64,000 bases of DNA from Microbacterium luteolum. GTDB taxonomy: Bacteria; Actinomycetota; Actinomycetes; Actinomycetales; Microbacteriaceae. Numbering within the stretch: the first letter of the stretch is position 1; every line of letters starts with the position of its first letter. A model generated the notes under the pieces. It ran no database searches. It saw only the letters and a program-made list of their open reading frames with translations, and was not told the DNA's origin. The stretch is from the NCBI RefSeq assembly GCF_039533965.1, contig NZ_BAAAUN010000002.1:1-64000 (forward strand). The letters are read 5' to 3'. The position numbers and the translations under genes were made by a program. This document shows, piece after piece, positions 36,990 through 45,123 of this stretch.

Positions 36990-37412
36990 TCAACCAGCGC
37001 GCGCTGGGGTCATGCTGCGGTGGGCGAGGTTCTCCCTGCCGATTCGCCGCAGACGGCGCTGGTAGGCCAGGACGAGCTCGATCGTGACGTCGAGTTCGAA
37101 CGCGAGGCTGGCGAGGTGAGGGCCGCGGGCGTCTTCCGCGGCTGCGTAGGCGTCGGCGGTGATGAGCAGGCACGCCGCCCATTCGTCGGCCTGCCGCTCC
37201 TGCTGTCGGCGGATCGTCGGCACGGTCGACGGGGTGTGGCCGAGGACGACGTGGCCGAGTTCGTGGGCGAGGACGCTGCGGGTCGTGCGCACAGTCATGC
37301 CGGGCGCGAGCCGAATCGTGCGGGAGTCCGGCGCGAAGCCCCCGCGAGTGGGTCCGGGACGCTCGACCACGCGCACCCCGTGCTCCTCGGCGAGGCGGAG
37401 GAGCGGGTGCAT
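36990..37412 (-). CDS. ImmA/IrrE-type metallopeptidase
   Basis: A 140-residue zinc-peptidase-like protein with HELGH in SVLAHELGHVVLGHTP and a downstream QADEWAACLLI segment that supplies the third ligand. ImmA/IrrE proteases cleave XRE-type repressors. The gene directly upstream (7 bases apart) encodes such an XRE protein, so this is a repressor/antirepressor pair. No integrase or other phage gene is nearby. Confidence 0.88.
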   Translation of the reverse strand: MHPLLRLAEEHGVRVVERPGPTRGGFAPDSRTIRLAPGMTVRTTRSVLAHELGHVVLGHTPSTVPTIRRQQERQADEWAACLLITADAYAAAEDARGPHLASLAFELDVTIELVLAYQRRLRRIGRENLAHRSMTPARAG

Positions 37413-37419
37413 GATTCCC

Positions 37420-37809
37420 CTATTCGTAGAGGTCGTCGGTGTCGGCGTCGTGCCGGAGGTGCGATGCGAAAGCGACCTCGGAGAGATCTTCGCGCGGACC
37501 GGGGACATCGGGTGTGCGTCGGAGGACGCTGATCCGTGCGCGGGGAGCGCCGTCTTCGGCCTGGAGCCGCTCCTCGGCCCGGGAGAGGAGCACGTGAGGC
37601 TCGAGATCGACGGCCACGCAGACGGCGTAGACGATCGGGACGGGGATGGCCCGCTTGCCTGTGACGTAGTTGTCGAGTGCGCTGCGAGCGATGCCGATGG
37701 TCCGCGCCATCGCCGCGATGCTGCTCCTCGAGGCGGCGATCTCCGCGCGCAGCTGTCGGCCGACGGCGGCGTTGAAAAGGTCGGCAGGTGTCTCCATCTG
37801 GCTCACCAT
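37420..37809 (-). CDS. XRE-family HTH regulator paired with ImmA
   Basis: About 129 residues. The HTH lies in RAEIAASRSSIAAMARTIGIARSALDNYVTGKRAIPVPI, split by a turn at GIARSAL. The C-terminal half is charged and could be the site cleaved by the ImmA-like protease. Starts at 37839, 37809 and 37797 are in frame without a decisive ribosome site; the conserved part begins at METPADLFNAAVG (37797). It is divergent from another small HTH gene, with about 80 bases between them. Confidence 0.8.
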   Translation of the reverse strand: MVSQMETPADLFNAAVGRQLRAEIAASRSSIAAMARTIGIARSALDNYVTGKRAIPVPIVYAVCVAVDLEPHVLLSRAEERLQAEDGAPRARISVLRRTPDVPGPREDLSEVAFASHLRHDADTDDLYE

Positions 37810-37891
37810 AGCATCGGCATGTAGCCAGGATGCCGTCATATTGGTTCACTCGACGCTTGTTCGCTTTCGATCGGGAGGATAGTGTCGACGG

Positions 37892-38122
37892 ATGAGGGCG
37901 ATAGCGAGTCATTTGGTGGCGTCCGCCGTCGTGTCCGAACTCGAGCGGGCTGACCGATCCGTCGAATGGCTCTCGGTTAGCACCGGCATCGACCGCGAGG
38001 TCCTGGCGTCGAAACTGCATTTCCACGAGGACTTCACCATGGTGGATCTGTCCGACATCGCGACCGCCCTCGGGGTCCCGGTGTCCGCACTCGCTCCGAG
38101 TCCGCGGCCTCCGGGTCGGTGA
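37892..38122 (+). CDS. Small HTH protein
   Basis: A 76-residue protein with an XRE-like core: VEWLSVSTGIDREVLASKL then MVDLSDIATALGVPVSAL. It is divergent from the XRE/ImmA pair and may be the other half of a bistable switch, or an independent regulator. Its last bases overlap a GTG that could start the aldo/keto reductase. Confidence 0.65.
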   Translation: MRAIASHLVASAVVSELERADRSVEWLSVSTGIDREVLASKLHFHEDFTMVDLSDIATALGVPVSALAPSPRPPGR

Positions 38123-38142
38123 CGCGCGGTAGCGTGTCCGAC

Positions 38143-39072
38143 ATGAAGACAGTGCCGTTCGGATCCGCCACCGCCCCCGCCGTCGTCGCCGGAATGATGC
38201 GCATCGATGACAAGGACGACGCGCACATCCGCGACCTCTACGCCGCCGCACGCGAATCGGGAATCGACTTCTTCGATCACGCCGACATCTACGGCGGCAG
38301 CATGCATCACTGCGAGTCGCGGTTCGCCGATGCGCTGCAGCTCACTTCCGCGGAGCGCGATGAGATCGTGCTGCAGACCAAGTGCGGCATCGTGCCGCAG
38401 CAGGGGACGTTCGACTTCTCGTACGAGCACATCCTCGCGCAGGTCGAGGGATCCCTCGCGGCCCTGCGCACCGACCGGATCGACGTGCTCCTGCTCCACC
38501 GCCCCGACGCGCTCGTGGAACCCGACGAGGTCGCCCGTGCGTTCGACGAGCTCGAGGCCGCGGGCAAAGTGCGGGCGTTCGGTGTCTCGAATCACACGCC
38601 TCGTCAGATCGATCTGCTGCGCACGGCCGTCCGCCAGCCGCTGATCGCGAATCAGCTGCAGCTGTCGATCACGCACGCGCCGATCATCGCGCAGCCGGTC
38701 GCGATGAACATGTCAGGCGAGGAGCAGAGCGTGGTCCGCGACGGCGGCGGAATCGTCGAGTACTGCCGCATCAACGGCATCACCGTCCAGGCATGGTCGC
38801 CGTTCCAGGGCGGCTTCTTCACCGGGGTGTTCCTCGGCAACCCGGAGTACGCCGAGCTCAACGCTGTGATCGATCGGCTGGCGACTTCGTACGGCGTCAC
38901 GCCGATCGCGATCGCGACCGCCTGGATCACCCGTCACCCCGCGCACATGCAGGTCGTGCTCGGCACGACCACGCCGCAGCGGGTCCGCGATGCCGCCGCA
39001 GGCGCCGATGTCGAGCTCACGCGCGCGGAGTGGTACGAGCTGTTCCGCGCCGGCGGCCATGTGCTCCCGTAG
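38143..39072 (+). CDS. Aldo/keto reductase
   Basis: A 309-residue TIM-barrel NADPH oxidoreductase of the YdhF-like group: FDHADIYGG with the catalytic Asp and Tyr, the Lys in LQTKCGI, and RIDVLLLHRPD. The His of the classical tetrad is in LLHRP. The C-terminal cofactor segment is VVLGTTTPQRVRDA. ATG 38143 is preferred; GTG 38119, overlapping the previous stop, would add eight residues. Substrate unknown. Confidence 0.9.
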   Translation: MKTVPFGSATAPAVVAGMMRIDDKDDAHIRDLYAAARESGIDFFDHADIYGGSMHHCESRFADALQLTSAERDEIVLQTKCGIVPQQGTFDFSYEHILAQVEGSLAALRTDRIDVLLLHRPDALVEPDEVARAFDELEAAGKVRAFGVSNHTPRQIDLLRTAVRQPLIANQLQLSITHAPIIAQPVAMNMSGEEQSVVRDGGGIVEYCRINGITVQAWSPFQGGFFTGVFLGNPEYAELNAVIDRLATSYGVTPIAIATAWITRHPAHMQVVLGTTTPQRVRDAAAGADVELTRAEWYELFRAGGHVLP

Positions 39073-39110
39073 GCCGAGCGGTCGCTTCCGACGTCGTCTA
39101 CCCTGAACTC

Positions 39111-39491
39111 ATGCCGTTCCTCTCGATCCTCATCGTCGCCCTGATGATCGTCGCGCTGATCGACGTCATCACGCGCGACGACTCCCAGGTGAAGCACCTG
39201 CCGAAGATGGTGTGGATCATCATCGTGATCCTGCTGCCGCTGATCGGCAGCGCGCTCTGGTTCGGGATCGGTCGCGAGTACGGCGAACCCGGCATCTCCC
39301 TCCCGCGGATGCGGCGGGCGGAGCGGCGTGCGGGACCTGTCGACGTCCGTCCGGCACCGCCCACAGACGTGCGCACGACCGAGCAGCAGATCGCCGACCT
39401 CGATCGCGAGATCGAGGAATGGCGACTCCGCGAAGAGCTCGAGCGTCGCCGGCGAGACGGCGAGGAACCGGCCGCCGGGACGGCGTCCTAG
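39111..39491 (+). CDS. PLDc_N membrane protein
   Basis: A 126-residue protein with two hydrophobic segments separated by RDDSQVKHLPKMVWIIIVILLPLIGS, the phospholipase D N-terminal (PLDc_N) pattern, and a charged, coiled-coil-like tail rich in Arg/Glu. No catalytic PLD domain follows, so it is a stand-alone membrane protein of unknown role. Confidence 0.82.
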   Translation: MPFLSILIVALMIVALIDVITRDDSQVKHLPKMVWIIIVILLPLIGSALWFGIGREYGEPGISLPRMRRAERRAGPVDVRPAPPTDVRTTEQQIADLDREIEEWRLREELERRRRDGEEPAAGTAS

Positions 39492-39494
39492 GGC

Positions 39495-40469
39495 CTACAC
39501 CGCGGTCGCGACCTCGCGATCGAAGGATTCCCGGACAGCGTCTTCGAGCGTCGGATAGCGGAACTCGAACCCTGCTGTCGTGAGCTTCTCCGGAAGCACC
39601 CAGCGGCTCTTGAGGACGAGCTCGGTCTCGGTGCGGATGCCGACGGCCCCGAGCTCCAGCATCCAGCGCGGCGTCGGCACCCCGATGCGCACCCCGAGCA
39701 CGCGCCGCACGGTCGCCATGAACTCGACGTTGTCGACCGGGTGGGGAGCGGCGGCGTTGACCTCGCCCTCGAGGGTCGGTGTGTCCTCGAGGAAGTCGAT
39801 GATGCGCGCCACGTCTTCGATGTGCACCCAGCTGAAGCGCTGGCGGCCTCGGCGTGCACCGGGGAAGTGCGCCGTGCCCGCAGCGCGGCGAGCCCTGCTC
39901 ACCGGCCAGCGGCCGTCGTACTGGGCCCCGCCGAGTCCCAGCCTGGCGAGGTTCCGGATCGGGCCGAGCACGCCGCCGTGGCCGAGGACGATCGCGCTGC
40001 GCAGCGCGACGCGGCGCGTGCCGGGGAGATCGGCGGCGAACAGCGCCTTCTCCCAGGCCTTCGCGACCTCGACCGAGAATCCGCTGCCGAGCTCGCCGTC
40101 CGACTCGGTCATCGGTCGATCCTCCGCATGGCGGTAGATCGTGGCGGTCGAGGAGTTCACCCAGAGCGCGGGAGGGGCGGAGGCCTTCTCGATGGCGCTG
40201 CTCAGCGACGAGGTCGTGTCCAGGCGCGAGCGGAAGATCTCGGCACGGTTCTCCGGCGTGTAGCGGCAGTTGACGCTCTTGCCTGCCAGCCCGATCACGA
40301 GAGAGGCGCCGTCGACCGCCTGATCGATCGCCGCCTGATCGCCCCAGCGGATGTCGGCTCCGGAGCGGGAGATCGTGACGACCTCGCGGCCCTCGGACCG
40401 CAGGCGCGCGATCAGGTACCGCCCCATGAATCCGGTCGAACCCCCGATGACGACCCTGCCTGCGCTCAT
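39495..40469 (-). CDS. Epimerase-like SDR (TIGR01777 type)
   Basis: A 324-residue extended SDR. The N-terminal cofactor loop is VVIGGSTGFMGRYL, and NSSTATIYRHAEDRPMTE followed by FSVEVAKAWEKAL replaces the usual YxxxK region of this sulA/YfcH-like group. The C-terminal part has GVPTPRWMLELGA and a DUF1731-like tail. It is coupled to the DUF4166 gene upstream by a four-base overlap; the two domains are often fused or adjacent. Function unknown. Confidence 0.87.
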   Translation of the reverse strand: MSAGRVVIGGSTGFMGRYLIARLRSEGREVVTISRSGADIRWGDQAAIDQAVDGASLVIGLAGKSVNCRYTPENRAEIFRSRLDTTSSLSSAIEKASAPPALWVNSSTATIYRHAEDRPMTESDGELGSGFSVEVAKAWEKALFAADLPGTRRVALRSAIVLGHGGVLGPIRNLARLGLGGAQYDGRWPVSRARRAAGTAHFPGARRGRQRFSWVHIEDVARIIDFLEDTPTLEGEVNAAAPHPVDNVEFMATVRRVLGVRIGVPTPRWMLELGAVGIRTETELVLKSRWVLPEKLTTAGFEFRYPTLEDAVRESFDREVATAV

Positions 40470-41101
40470 CCGGCGGTCTCCTTCGCTGCGTCGGTCTCGA
40501 TGCGGTACTCGAAGTGCCCGCGGTATTCGTACACGCGGCCGAGGAGGGGAGCGTCGATGCTCACACTCACGAACTGGCGGTCACGGTCGTCGTCGAAGCG
40601 CTCGGTGAGCCGGACGATAGGGGAGAGGGCCCGGGGGAGGCGCAGGCGCAGGCGTCCGAGCCGGAGCCCGACCGCGCGGCTGGTGAGTTCGAGGGCGCCG
40701 TCCCGTACGTCGAGGTCGAAGCAGGCGGCGATCAGGCCGGGCTCTCCGAGCTCGTCGACCACGCGGCCGTGGCGGGTGAGGGCGACCGCGTCGTGCATGA
40801 TCCACGGCCCGCGCGGCAGGTGGAAGGTGCGTTCGCCGATGGCGCGGGAGGCGATCGTGCGGTTCTCCACGCGGAAGGGGACGTCGCGCTCCCAGCAGGC
40901 GGCGACCACGCCGCGGCGCTCCAGCAGGCGGAGGAACGGCCAGAGCAGACGTCGCGGAGTCCCGACGCGTTCGAAGACCCCCTCGCCGACGCCGACAGCG
41001 CCGTCGGGGATCGCCTGGAAGTACGTGCGGAGCCGAGGATGCAGATCCTCGAGGCGGTCGCCGAGCGCCCTCGCGTAGGGAGACTGCGGCACGGGCGTCA
41101 C
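40466..41101 (-). CDS. DUF4166 protein
   Basis: A 211-residue protein from a GTG start, with the DUF4166 pattern LHPRLRTYFQAIPDGAVGVGEGVFERVG and an RRYEYRGHF-like C-terminal segment (GRVYEYRGHFEYRI). It precedes the epimerase-like SDR with which this domain is commonly linked. A lipid-related role has been suggested by association only; I assign none. Confidence 0.8.
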   Translation of the reverse strand: MTPVPQSPYARALGDRLEDLHPRLRTYFQAIPDGAVGVGEGVFERVGTPRRLLWPFLRLLERRGVVAACWERDVPFRVENRTIASRAIGERTFHLPRGPWIMHDAVALTRHGRVVDELGEPGLIAACFDLDVRDGALELTSRAVGLRLGRLRLRLPRALSPIVRLTERFDDDRDRQFVSVSIDAPLLGRVYEYRGHFEYRIETDAAKETAG

Positions 41102-41138
41102 GATTCGAGCCTAGCCCGCGGGCTCGTCGCCGCCCGCC

Positions 41139-41744
41139 TCAGTCCGCCGGCCTCAGCAGCCGGTCGAGGAGGGCCAGAGCCTCGTGCTGCGGAGCGGCGT
41201 CGTCGAGCAGCCACTGGGTCTGGAGGCCGTCGGATGCCGCCACGACGAGCGCCGCGACGGCATCCGGGTCGGCGTCCTGACGGAGGCGTCCGCGTTCCTG
41301 CTGCTCTCTGACCGTTTCGGCCAGGCGTGCTCGGACGTCGGCGAACCGTGCCGTCGCGAACTCGCGCGCCACCGGGTGGCCGTCGTCCAGGGCGGTCGCG
41401 ACCAGCGTCGAGTAGAGCTGGACGAGCCCGGGAACCTCCCGGTTGGTGCGCGCGGACGCGATCATACGCTCGACGGGCGTGGCGTCGTCCGCCACGATCT
41501 CGTGCCGGTGGGTGGGGGCGTTGCTCTCTTCGTAGACGGCGACGAGGAGCTCCTCCAGTGACCCGAAGTAGTGCGTCAGCGCCGCGTGGGTGACCCCGAC
41601 TTCCCGTGCGATCGCGCGCAGACTGGTGCGGTCGGCGCCGCGCGCGGCGAACACCTCGATGGCGCGGTCCAGGATCTCCTGGCGCCGCGCGATCCCCTTG
41701 GCGTAGGCACCGCGCGGGCGGGGGCTCTCGTCATCGTCGGGCAT
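41139..41744 (-). CDS. TetR-family regulator
   Basis: A 201-residue repressor. The HTH spans about 20-65 with TSLRAIAREVGVTHAALTHYFGSLEELLVAV, and a helical ligand domain follows. It is divergent from the TIM-barrel isomerase gene at 41851, with 106 bases between them, and is the obvious candidate regulator of that two-gene operon. No clear palindrome stands out in the gap. Confidence 0.9.
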   Translation of the reverse strand: MPDDDESPRPRGAYAKGIARRQEILDRAIEVFAARGADRTSLRAIAREVGVTHAALTHYFGSLEELLVAVYEESNAPTHRHEIVADDATPVERMIASARTNREVPGLVQLYSTLVATALDDGHPVAREFATARFADVRARLAETVREQQERGRLRQDADPDAVAALVVAASDGLQTQWLLDDAAPQHEALALLDRLLRPAD

Positions 41745-41850
41745 GTCCGGAGTCTAGCGAATGAAAACTTCCGCGTGGAGGTATTTGGTGATAGCGTGCT
41801 CAGGTCGGGTCGCGCACCCGCCGTCACCGATGACCGAAGGAGCAAGACCG

Positions 41851-42657
41851 ATGACGATTCAGACCTCCCTCCAGCTGTTCACGATCAAGGACCAGCTGGA
41901 CGCCGACCTCGAAGGATCGCTCGCCGCTGTCGCCGCGCGCGGCTTCATGGCCGTCGAACCGTACGACTTCGTGCGCCGTGCCGCACCGCTGGCCGAAGCA
42001 CTCACGGCAGCGGGACTCACCGCGCCCTCCGGCCACGCCTTCCTCGCGTCCGAGTCCTTCGTCAACCCCGACGGCAGCGGCACCACGGTGCCGGTGCCCT
42101 CGCCCGCCGAGGTCTTCGCCGCGGCGAAGGTGCTCGGCATGACGACGGTCATCGACCCGTACACGGCGCCGGCGCGCTGGACCTCGGTCGCCCAGATCGA
42201 GGAGACCGCGCGCCTGCTCAACGAGGCCGCCGCCGTCGGAGCCACGGTCGACGTGCGAGTGGGCTACCACAACCACGCGCACGAGCTGGAGGCCGTGTTC
42301 GACGGCGTCACGGGCCTCGAGGTGCTCGCGGGACTGCTCGACGAGCGCGTCGTGCTCGAGGTCGACCTGTACTGGGTCGCCCGCGGCGGTGTCGACCCGG
42401 TCGCCCTGCTCGAGCGCCTCGGCACCCGCGTGATCGCGGTGCACGCCAAGGACGGCACGCTCGACCCTGCACTCGCGAACGCGTATCCGCCGGCCGACCA
42501 GGTGGCCGCGGGCGAAGGCGCCGTGCCGCTCGTCGAGGCGATCGCCGCGGCATCCGCGCTCGAACTCGCGATCGTCGAGTTCGATCACTACGAGGGCGAC
42601 CTGTTCGACGCGATCGAGCGCAGCCGGGTCTACCTCGACGAGAAGGTCGCGCGCTGA
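41851..42657 (+). CDS. Sugar phosphate isomerase/epimerase-like TIM barrel
   Basis: A 268-residue xylose-isomerase-like TIM-barrel protein. Metal-ligand segments seen are GYHNHAHELEA, VVLEVDLYWVARGG, VIAVHAKDG and IVEFDHYEGD. GAAGGAG precedes the ATG at 41851, which excludes the Met seven codons earlier. It is followed by an oxidoreductase gene starting at its stop codon. Such pairs usually act on inositols or keto-sugars. Substrate unknown. Confidence 0.87.
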   Translation: MTIQTSLQLFTIKDQLDADLEGSLAAVAARGFMAVEPYDFVRRAAPLAEALTAAGLTAPSGHAFLASESFVNPDGSGTTVPVPSPAEVFAAAKVLGMTTVIDPYTAPARWTSVAQIEETARLLNEAAAVGATVDVRVGYHNHAHELEAVFDGVTGLEVLAGLLDERVVLEVDLYWVARGGVDPVALLERLGTRVIAVHAKDGTLDPALANAYPPADQVAAGEGAVPLVEAIAAASALELAIVEFDHYEGDLFDAIERSRVYLDEKVAR

Positions 42658-43787
42658 TGGCAGGCGGCACCGGTCCCGTCGGCGTCGGCATCATCGGCGC
42701 GGGGAACATCAGCGACCAGTATCTGACCCAGCTCACCACCTTCCCGGATGTGCGCGTCCTCGCGGTCGCCGACGTGATCGAGGAGCGCGCGAAGGCGCAG
42801 GCGGAGAAGTACGGGGTGCCGCGCGCCGGCGGCGTCGACGTCGTGCTCGACGATCCGGAGATCGACATCGTCGTGAACCTCACGATCCCCGCGGTGCACG
42901 TCGAGGTCTCCGAGGCGATCATCGCGGCGGGTAAGCATGTCTGGACCGAGAAGCCCATCGGCGTGAGCCGCGAGGAGTCCCGCCGACTGCTGGAGAAGGC
43001 GGATGCCGCCGGACTCCGCGTGGGCGTCGCGCCCGACACCGTGCTCGGCCCGGGGGTGCAGACGGCGAAGCGCGCGATCGCCCGTGGCGACATCGGTCGC
43101 CCGCTGTTCGCGCAGACGACGTTCCAGTGGCAGGGCCCGGAGATCTTCCACCCGAACCCGGCGTTCCTGTATGCCAAGGGCGGCGGGCCGCTGCTCGACA
43201 TGGGGCCGTACTACGTCTCCACGCTCGTGCATGTGTTCGGTCCGGTCGCCTCCGTGGCAGCCCTCGGGTTGCAGGGTGCGCCGACCAGGCGCGTGCAGGT
43301 CGGCGAGCTCGCGGGGCAGGAGTTCCCGGTCGAGATCCCGTCCACGCTCAGCGTGCTGATGGACTTCGAGCAGGGCGGCCAGGCGCAGAGCATCTACAGC
43401 ACCGATTCGCCCGCCATCCGCCAGGGGATCGTCGAGATCACCGGCAGCGAGGGCACGCTCGTGATCCCCGATCCGAACACGTTCGGCGGAGCGATCTCGA
43501 TCACCCGGCCGCTTCGGCTCGGGCAGCAGCCTGTCGAGCAGGAGGTCGTCGACGTCGTGCAGGAGGGCGTGCTCGCCGGTCGCGGCGTCGGGCTCCTCGA
43601 CATGGCGCGCTCGATCGCCGCCGGGCGTCCGCACGTCGCGACGGGGGAGTTCGGCTACCACGTGCTCGACACGCTGCTGTCGATCGAGGAGGCCGCGGAA
43701 TCCCGCAGCTTCGTCTCCGTCGAGAGCTCGCTCGATCGGGTCGGTGCGCTCGACGCCGACTTCGACCCCTTCGCCGCCACGCTCTGA
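42657..43787 (+). CDS. Gfo/Idh/MocA-family oxidoreductase
   Basis: A 376-residue NAD(P)-dependent sugar/polyol dehydrogenase. The Rossmann loop is GIIGAGNISDQYL, EKPIG carries the conserved Lys, and GGGPLLDMGPYYVSTLVHVFGP the C-terminal active-site segment. Its ATG shares one base with the preceding TGA. It works with the TIM-barrel protein, probably in a sugar oxidation/isomerisation sequence. The next gene is convergent. Confidence 0.92.
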   Translation: MAGGTGPVGVGIIGAGNISDQYLTQLTTFPDVRVLAVADVIEERAKAQAEKYGVPRAGGVDVVLDDPEIDIVVNLTIPAVHVEVSEAIIAAGKHVWTEKPIGVSREESRRLLEKADAAGLRVGVAPDTVLGPGVQTAKRAIARGDIGRPLFAQTTFQWQGPEIFHPNPAFLYAKGGGPLLDMGPYYVSTLVHVFGPVASVAALGLQGAPTRRVQVGELAGQEFPVEIPSTLSVLMDFEQGGQAQSIYSTDSPAIRQGIVEITGSEGTLVIPDPNTFGGAISITRPLRLGQQPVEQEVVDVVQEGVLAGRGVGLLDMARSIAAGRPHVATGEFGYHVLDTLLSIEEAAESRSFVSVESSLDRVGALDADFDPFAATL

Positions 43788-43803
43788 ACGTGTCCCGTGG
43801 CGG
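43774..43803. terminator. Weak hairpin between convergent genes
   Basis: CCGCCACG (43774-43781) can pair with CGTGGCGG (43796-43803) around a 14-base loop that contains the oxidoreductase stop codon. No T-run. Possible shared terminator with the ROK gene; low certainty. Confidence 0.35.
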
Positions 43804-43812
43804 TGGAGACGC

Positions 43813-45009
43813 TCAGCGCGTCTTCGCCGCCACGTAGGCGTCGACGTTCGCGGGTGAGAGCACCTCGCGAGCGACCATGATCGCCGCGCCGAGCACGGCC
43901 GCCCTGTCGCCGGCCTGGGACTGCACGATCGCCAGATGCTGCGTCGCCAGCGGGATCGAGCGCCGGTAGACCACTTCGCGGACGCCCGCGAGCAGATGCT
44001 CGCCGGCCCGGGCGATGCTGCCGCCGAGCACGATGATCGAGGGGTTCAGCAGGTTGACGACCGTGGCGAGGACCTCGCCGACGTCGCGTCCGGCCTGACG
44101 GGTGGCCTCGATCGCTGCGGCGTTGCCCGCGCGGACGAGGTCGACCACGTCCGAGGCGCTCTGCACATCGTGCCCGTCTTCGCGCAGGGCGACAGCCAGC
44201 GCGGACCCGCTGGCGAGGGCCTCGAGGTCGCGCTCGTCACCCGGTTCGCGTGCGGATCCGGCACCGGTCGGCACCTGGACGTGACCCATGTCGCCGGCGG
44301 ACCCCTGGGCGCCGCGCTGCAGCTGGCCGCCGGCGATGATGCCCGACCCGATTCCGGTCGACACCTTGACGAAGATGAGGTCGTCGACCTGTGGCCAGCT
44401 CGTCGCCTGCTCGCCGAGCGCGAGGATGTTGACGTCGTTGTCGACGAGCACCGGCACGTCGAAGGTCTGCTGCACGTAGCGGGGGACGTCGAAACGGTCC
44501 CACCCTGGCATGATCGGCGGATTGGTGGGGCGGCCCGTGGAGTGCTCGACGGGCCCGGGCACGCCGATGCCCACGCCGAGCAGGGGGAGACCTGCGGCGG
44601 TCGGCGTCTCGAGCAGTGCCGTGCCGTCGGAGAGGATCGTGTCCAGCAGTGCCTCCGGCCCGTCACCGATATCGATCGTGCGCGTGCGCGCGTCGAGGAT
44701 GACTCCGGCCAGGTCGGCGACGGCCACCGTCGCGTGCGTCGCGCCGAGGTCCACCGCGAGCACGACTCCGGCACGCGGATTGAAAGCGACGCGCGCGGGC
44801 GGGCGTCCGCCGGTGGACGCCGCCTCGCCGGCGGGGCGCAGCAGATCGGCGGCGAGCAGCGCGTCGACTCGTAGCGCCACGGTCGAGCGGGCGAGACCGG
44901 TGAGCGCGGCGAGCTCGGCCTTGGTGCGCGCATGTCCGTCGCGGAGGATCTGGAAGATCTCGCCGGTGCCCGGATTCGTCGCCGCGACGGGTCGCAGAAC
45001 ATCAACCAT
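43813..45009 (-). CDS. ROK-family transcriptional regulator
   Basis: A 398-residue protein. An N-terminal winged helix (LAALTGLARSTVALRVDALLAADLL) precedes a ROK sugar-kinase-like domain (VLAVDLGATHATVAVADL, DNDVNILALGEQ). The usual ROK zinc CxCGxxGC cluster is absent: the region reads GHVQVPTGAGSAREPGDERDLEALASG. It is divergent from the sugar-ABC operon starting at 45124 and most likely represses it until a sugar binds. Confidence 0.9.
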   Translation of the reverse strand: MVDVLRPVAATNPGTGEIFQILRDGHARTKAELAALTGLARSTVALRVDALLAADLLRPAGEAASTGGRPPARVAFNPRAGVVLAVDLGATHATVAVADLAGVILDARTRTIDIGDGPEALLDTILSDGTALLETPTAAGLPLLGVGIGVPGPVEHSTGRPTNPPIMPGWDRFDVPRYVQQTFDVPVLVDNDVNILALGEQATSWPQVDDLIFVKVSTGIGSGIIAGGQLQRGAQGSAGDMGHVQVPTGAGSAREPGDERDLEALASGSALAVALREDGHDVQSASDVVDLVRAGNAAAIEATRQAGRDVGEVLATVVNLLNPSIIVLGGSIARAGEHLLAGVREVVYRRSIPLATQHLAIVQSQAGDRAAVLGAAIMVAREVLSPANVDAYVAAKTR

Positions 45010-45046
45010 TGCGTCAGTAAACCACAGGCTTTCGCCTCGTGGCCGA

Positions 45047-45096
45047 TTGACTTCGAATTTCGAAACGACAACTTTTGACGAAGGGCTAGCAAAAGT
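45047..45096. promoter_or_regulatory. Palindromes in the ROK/sugar-operon divergent region
   Basis: TTCGAA-T-TTCGAA lies at 45052-45064, and ACTTTTG (45071-45077) pairs with CAAAAGT (45090-45096) across 12 bases. TTGACT at 45047 resembles a -35 box for the rightward operon. A/T-rich palindromes like these are typical ROK operators. Assignment rests on position and symmetry. Confidence 0.5.
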
Positions 45097-45123
45097 GGCG
45101 AGGCGTGTGTCAGAATCGCCGAC

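Noticed and set aside
36990..38122. A prophage or integrative element around the XRE/ImmA genes.
   Set aside because: No integrase, excisionase, portal, relaxase or flanking direct repeats are visible and composition does not change noticeably.
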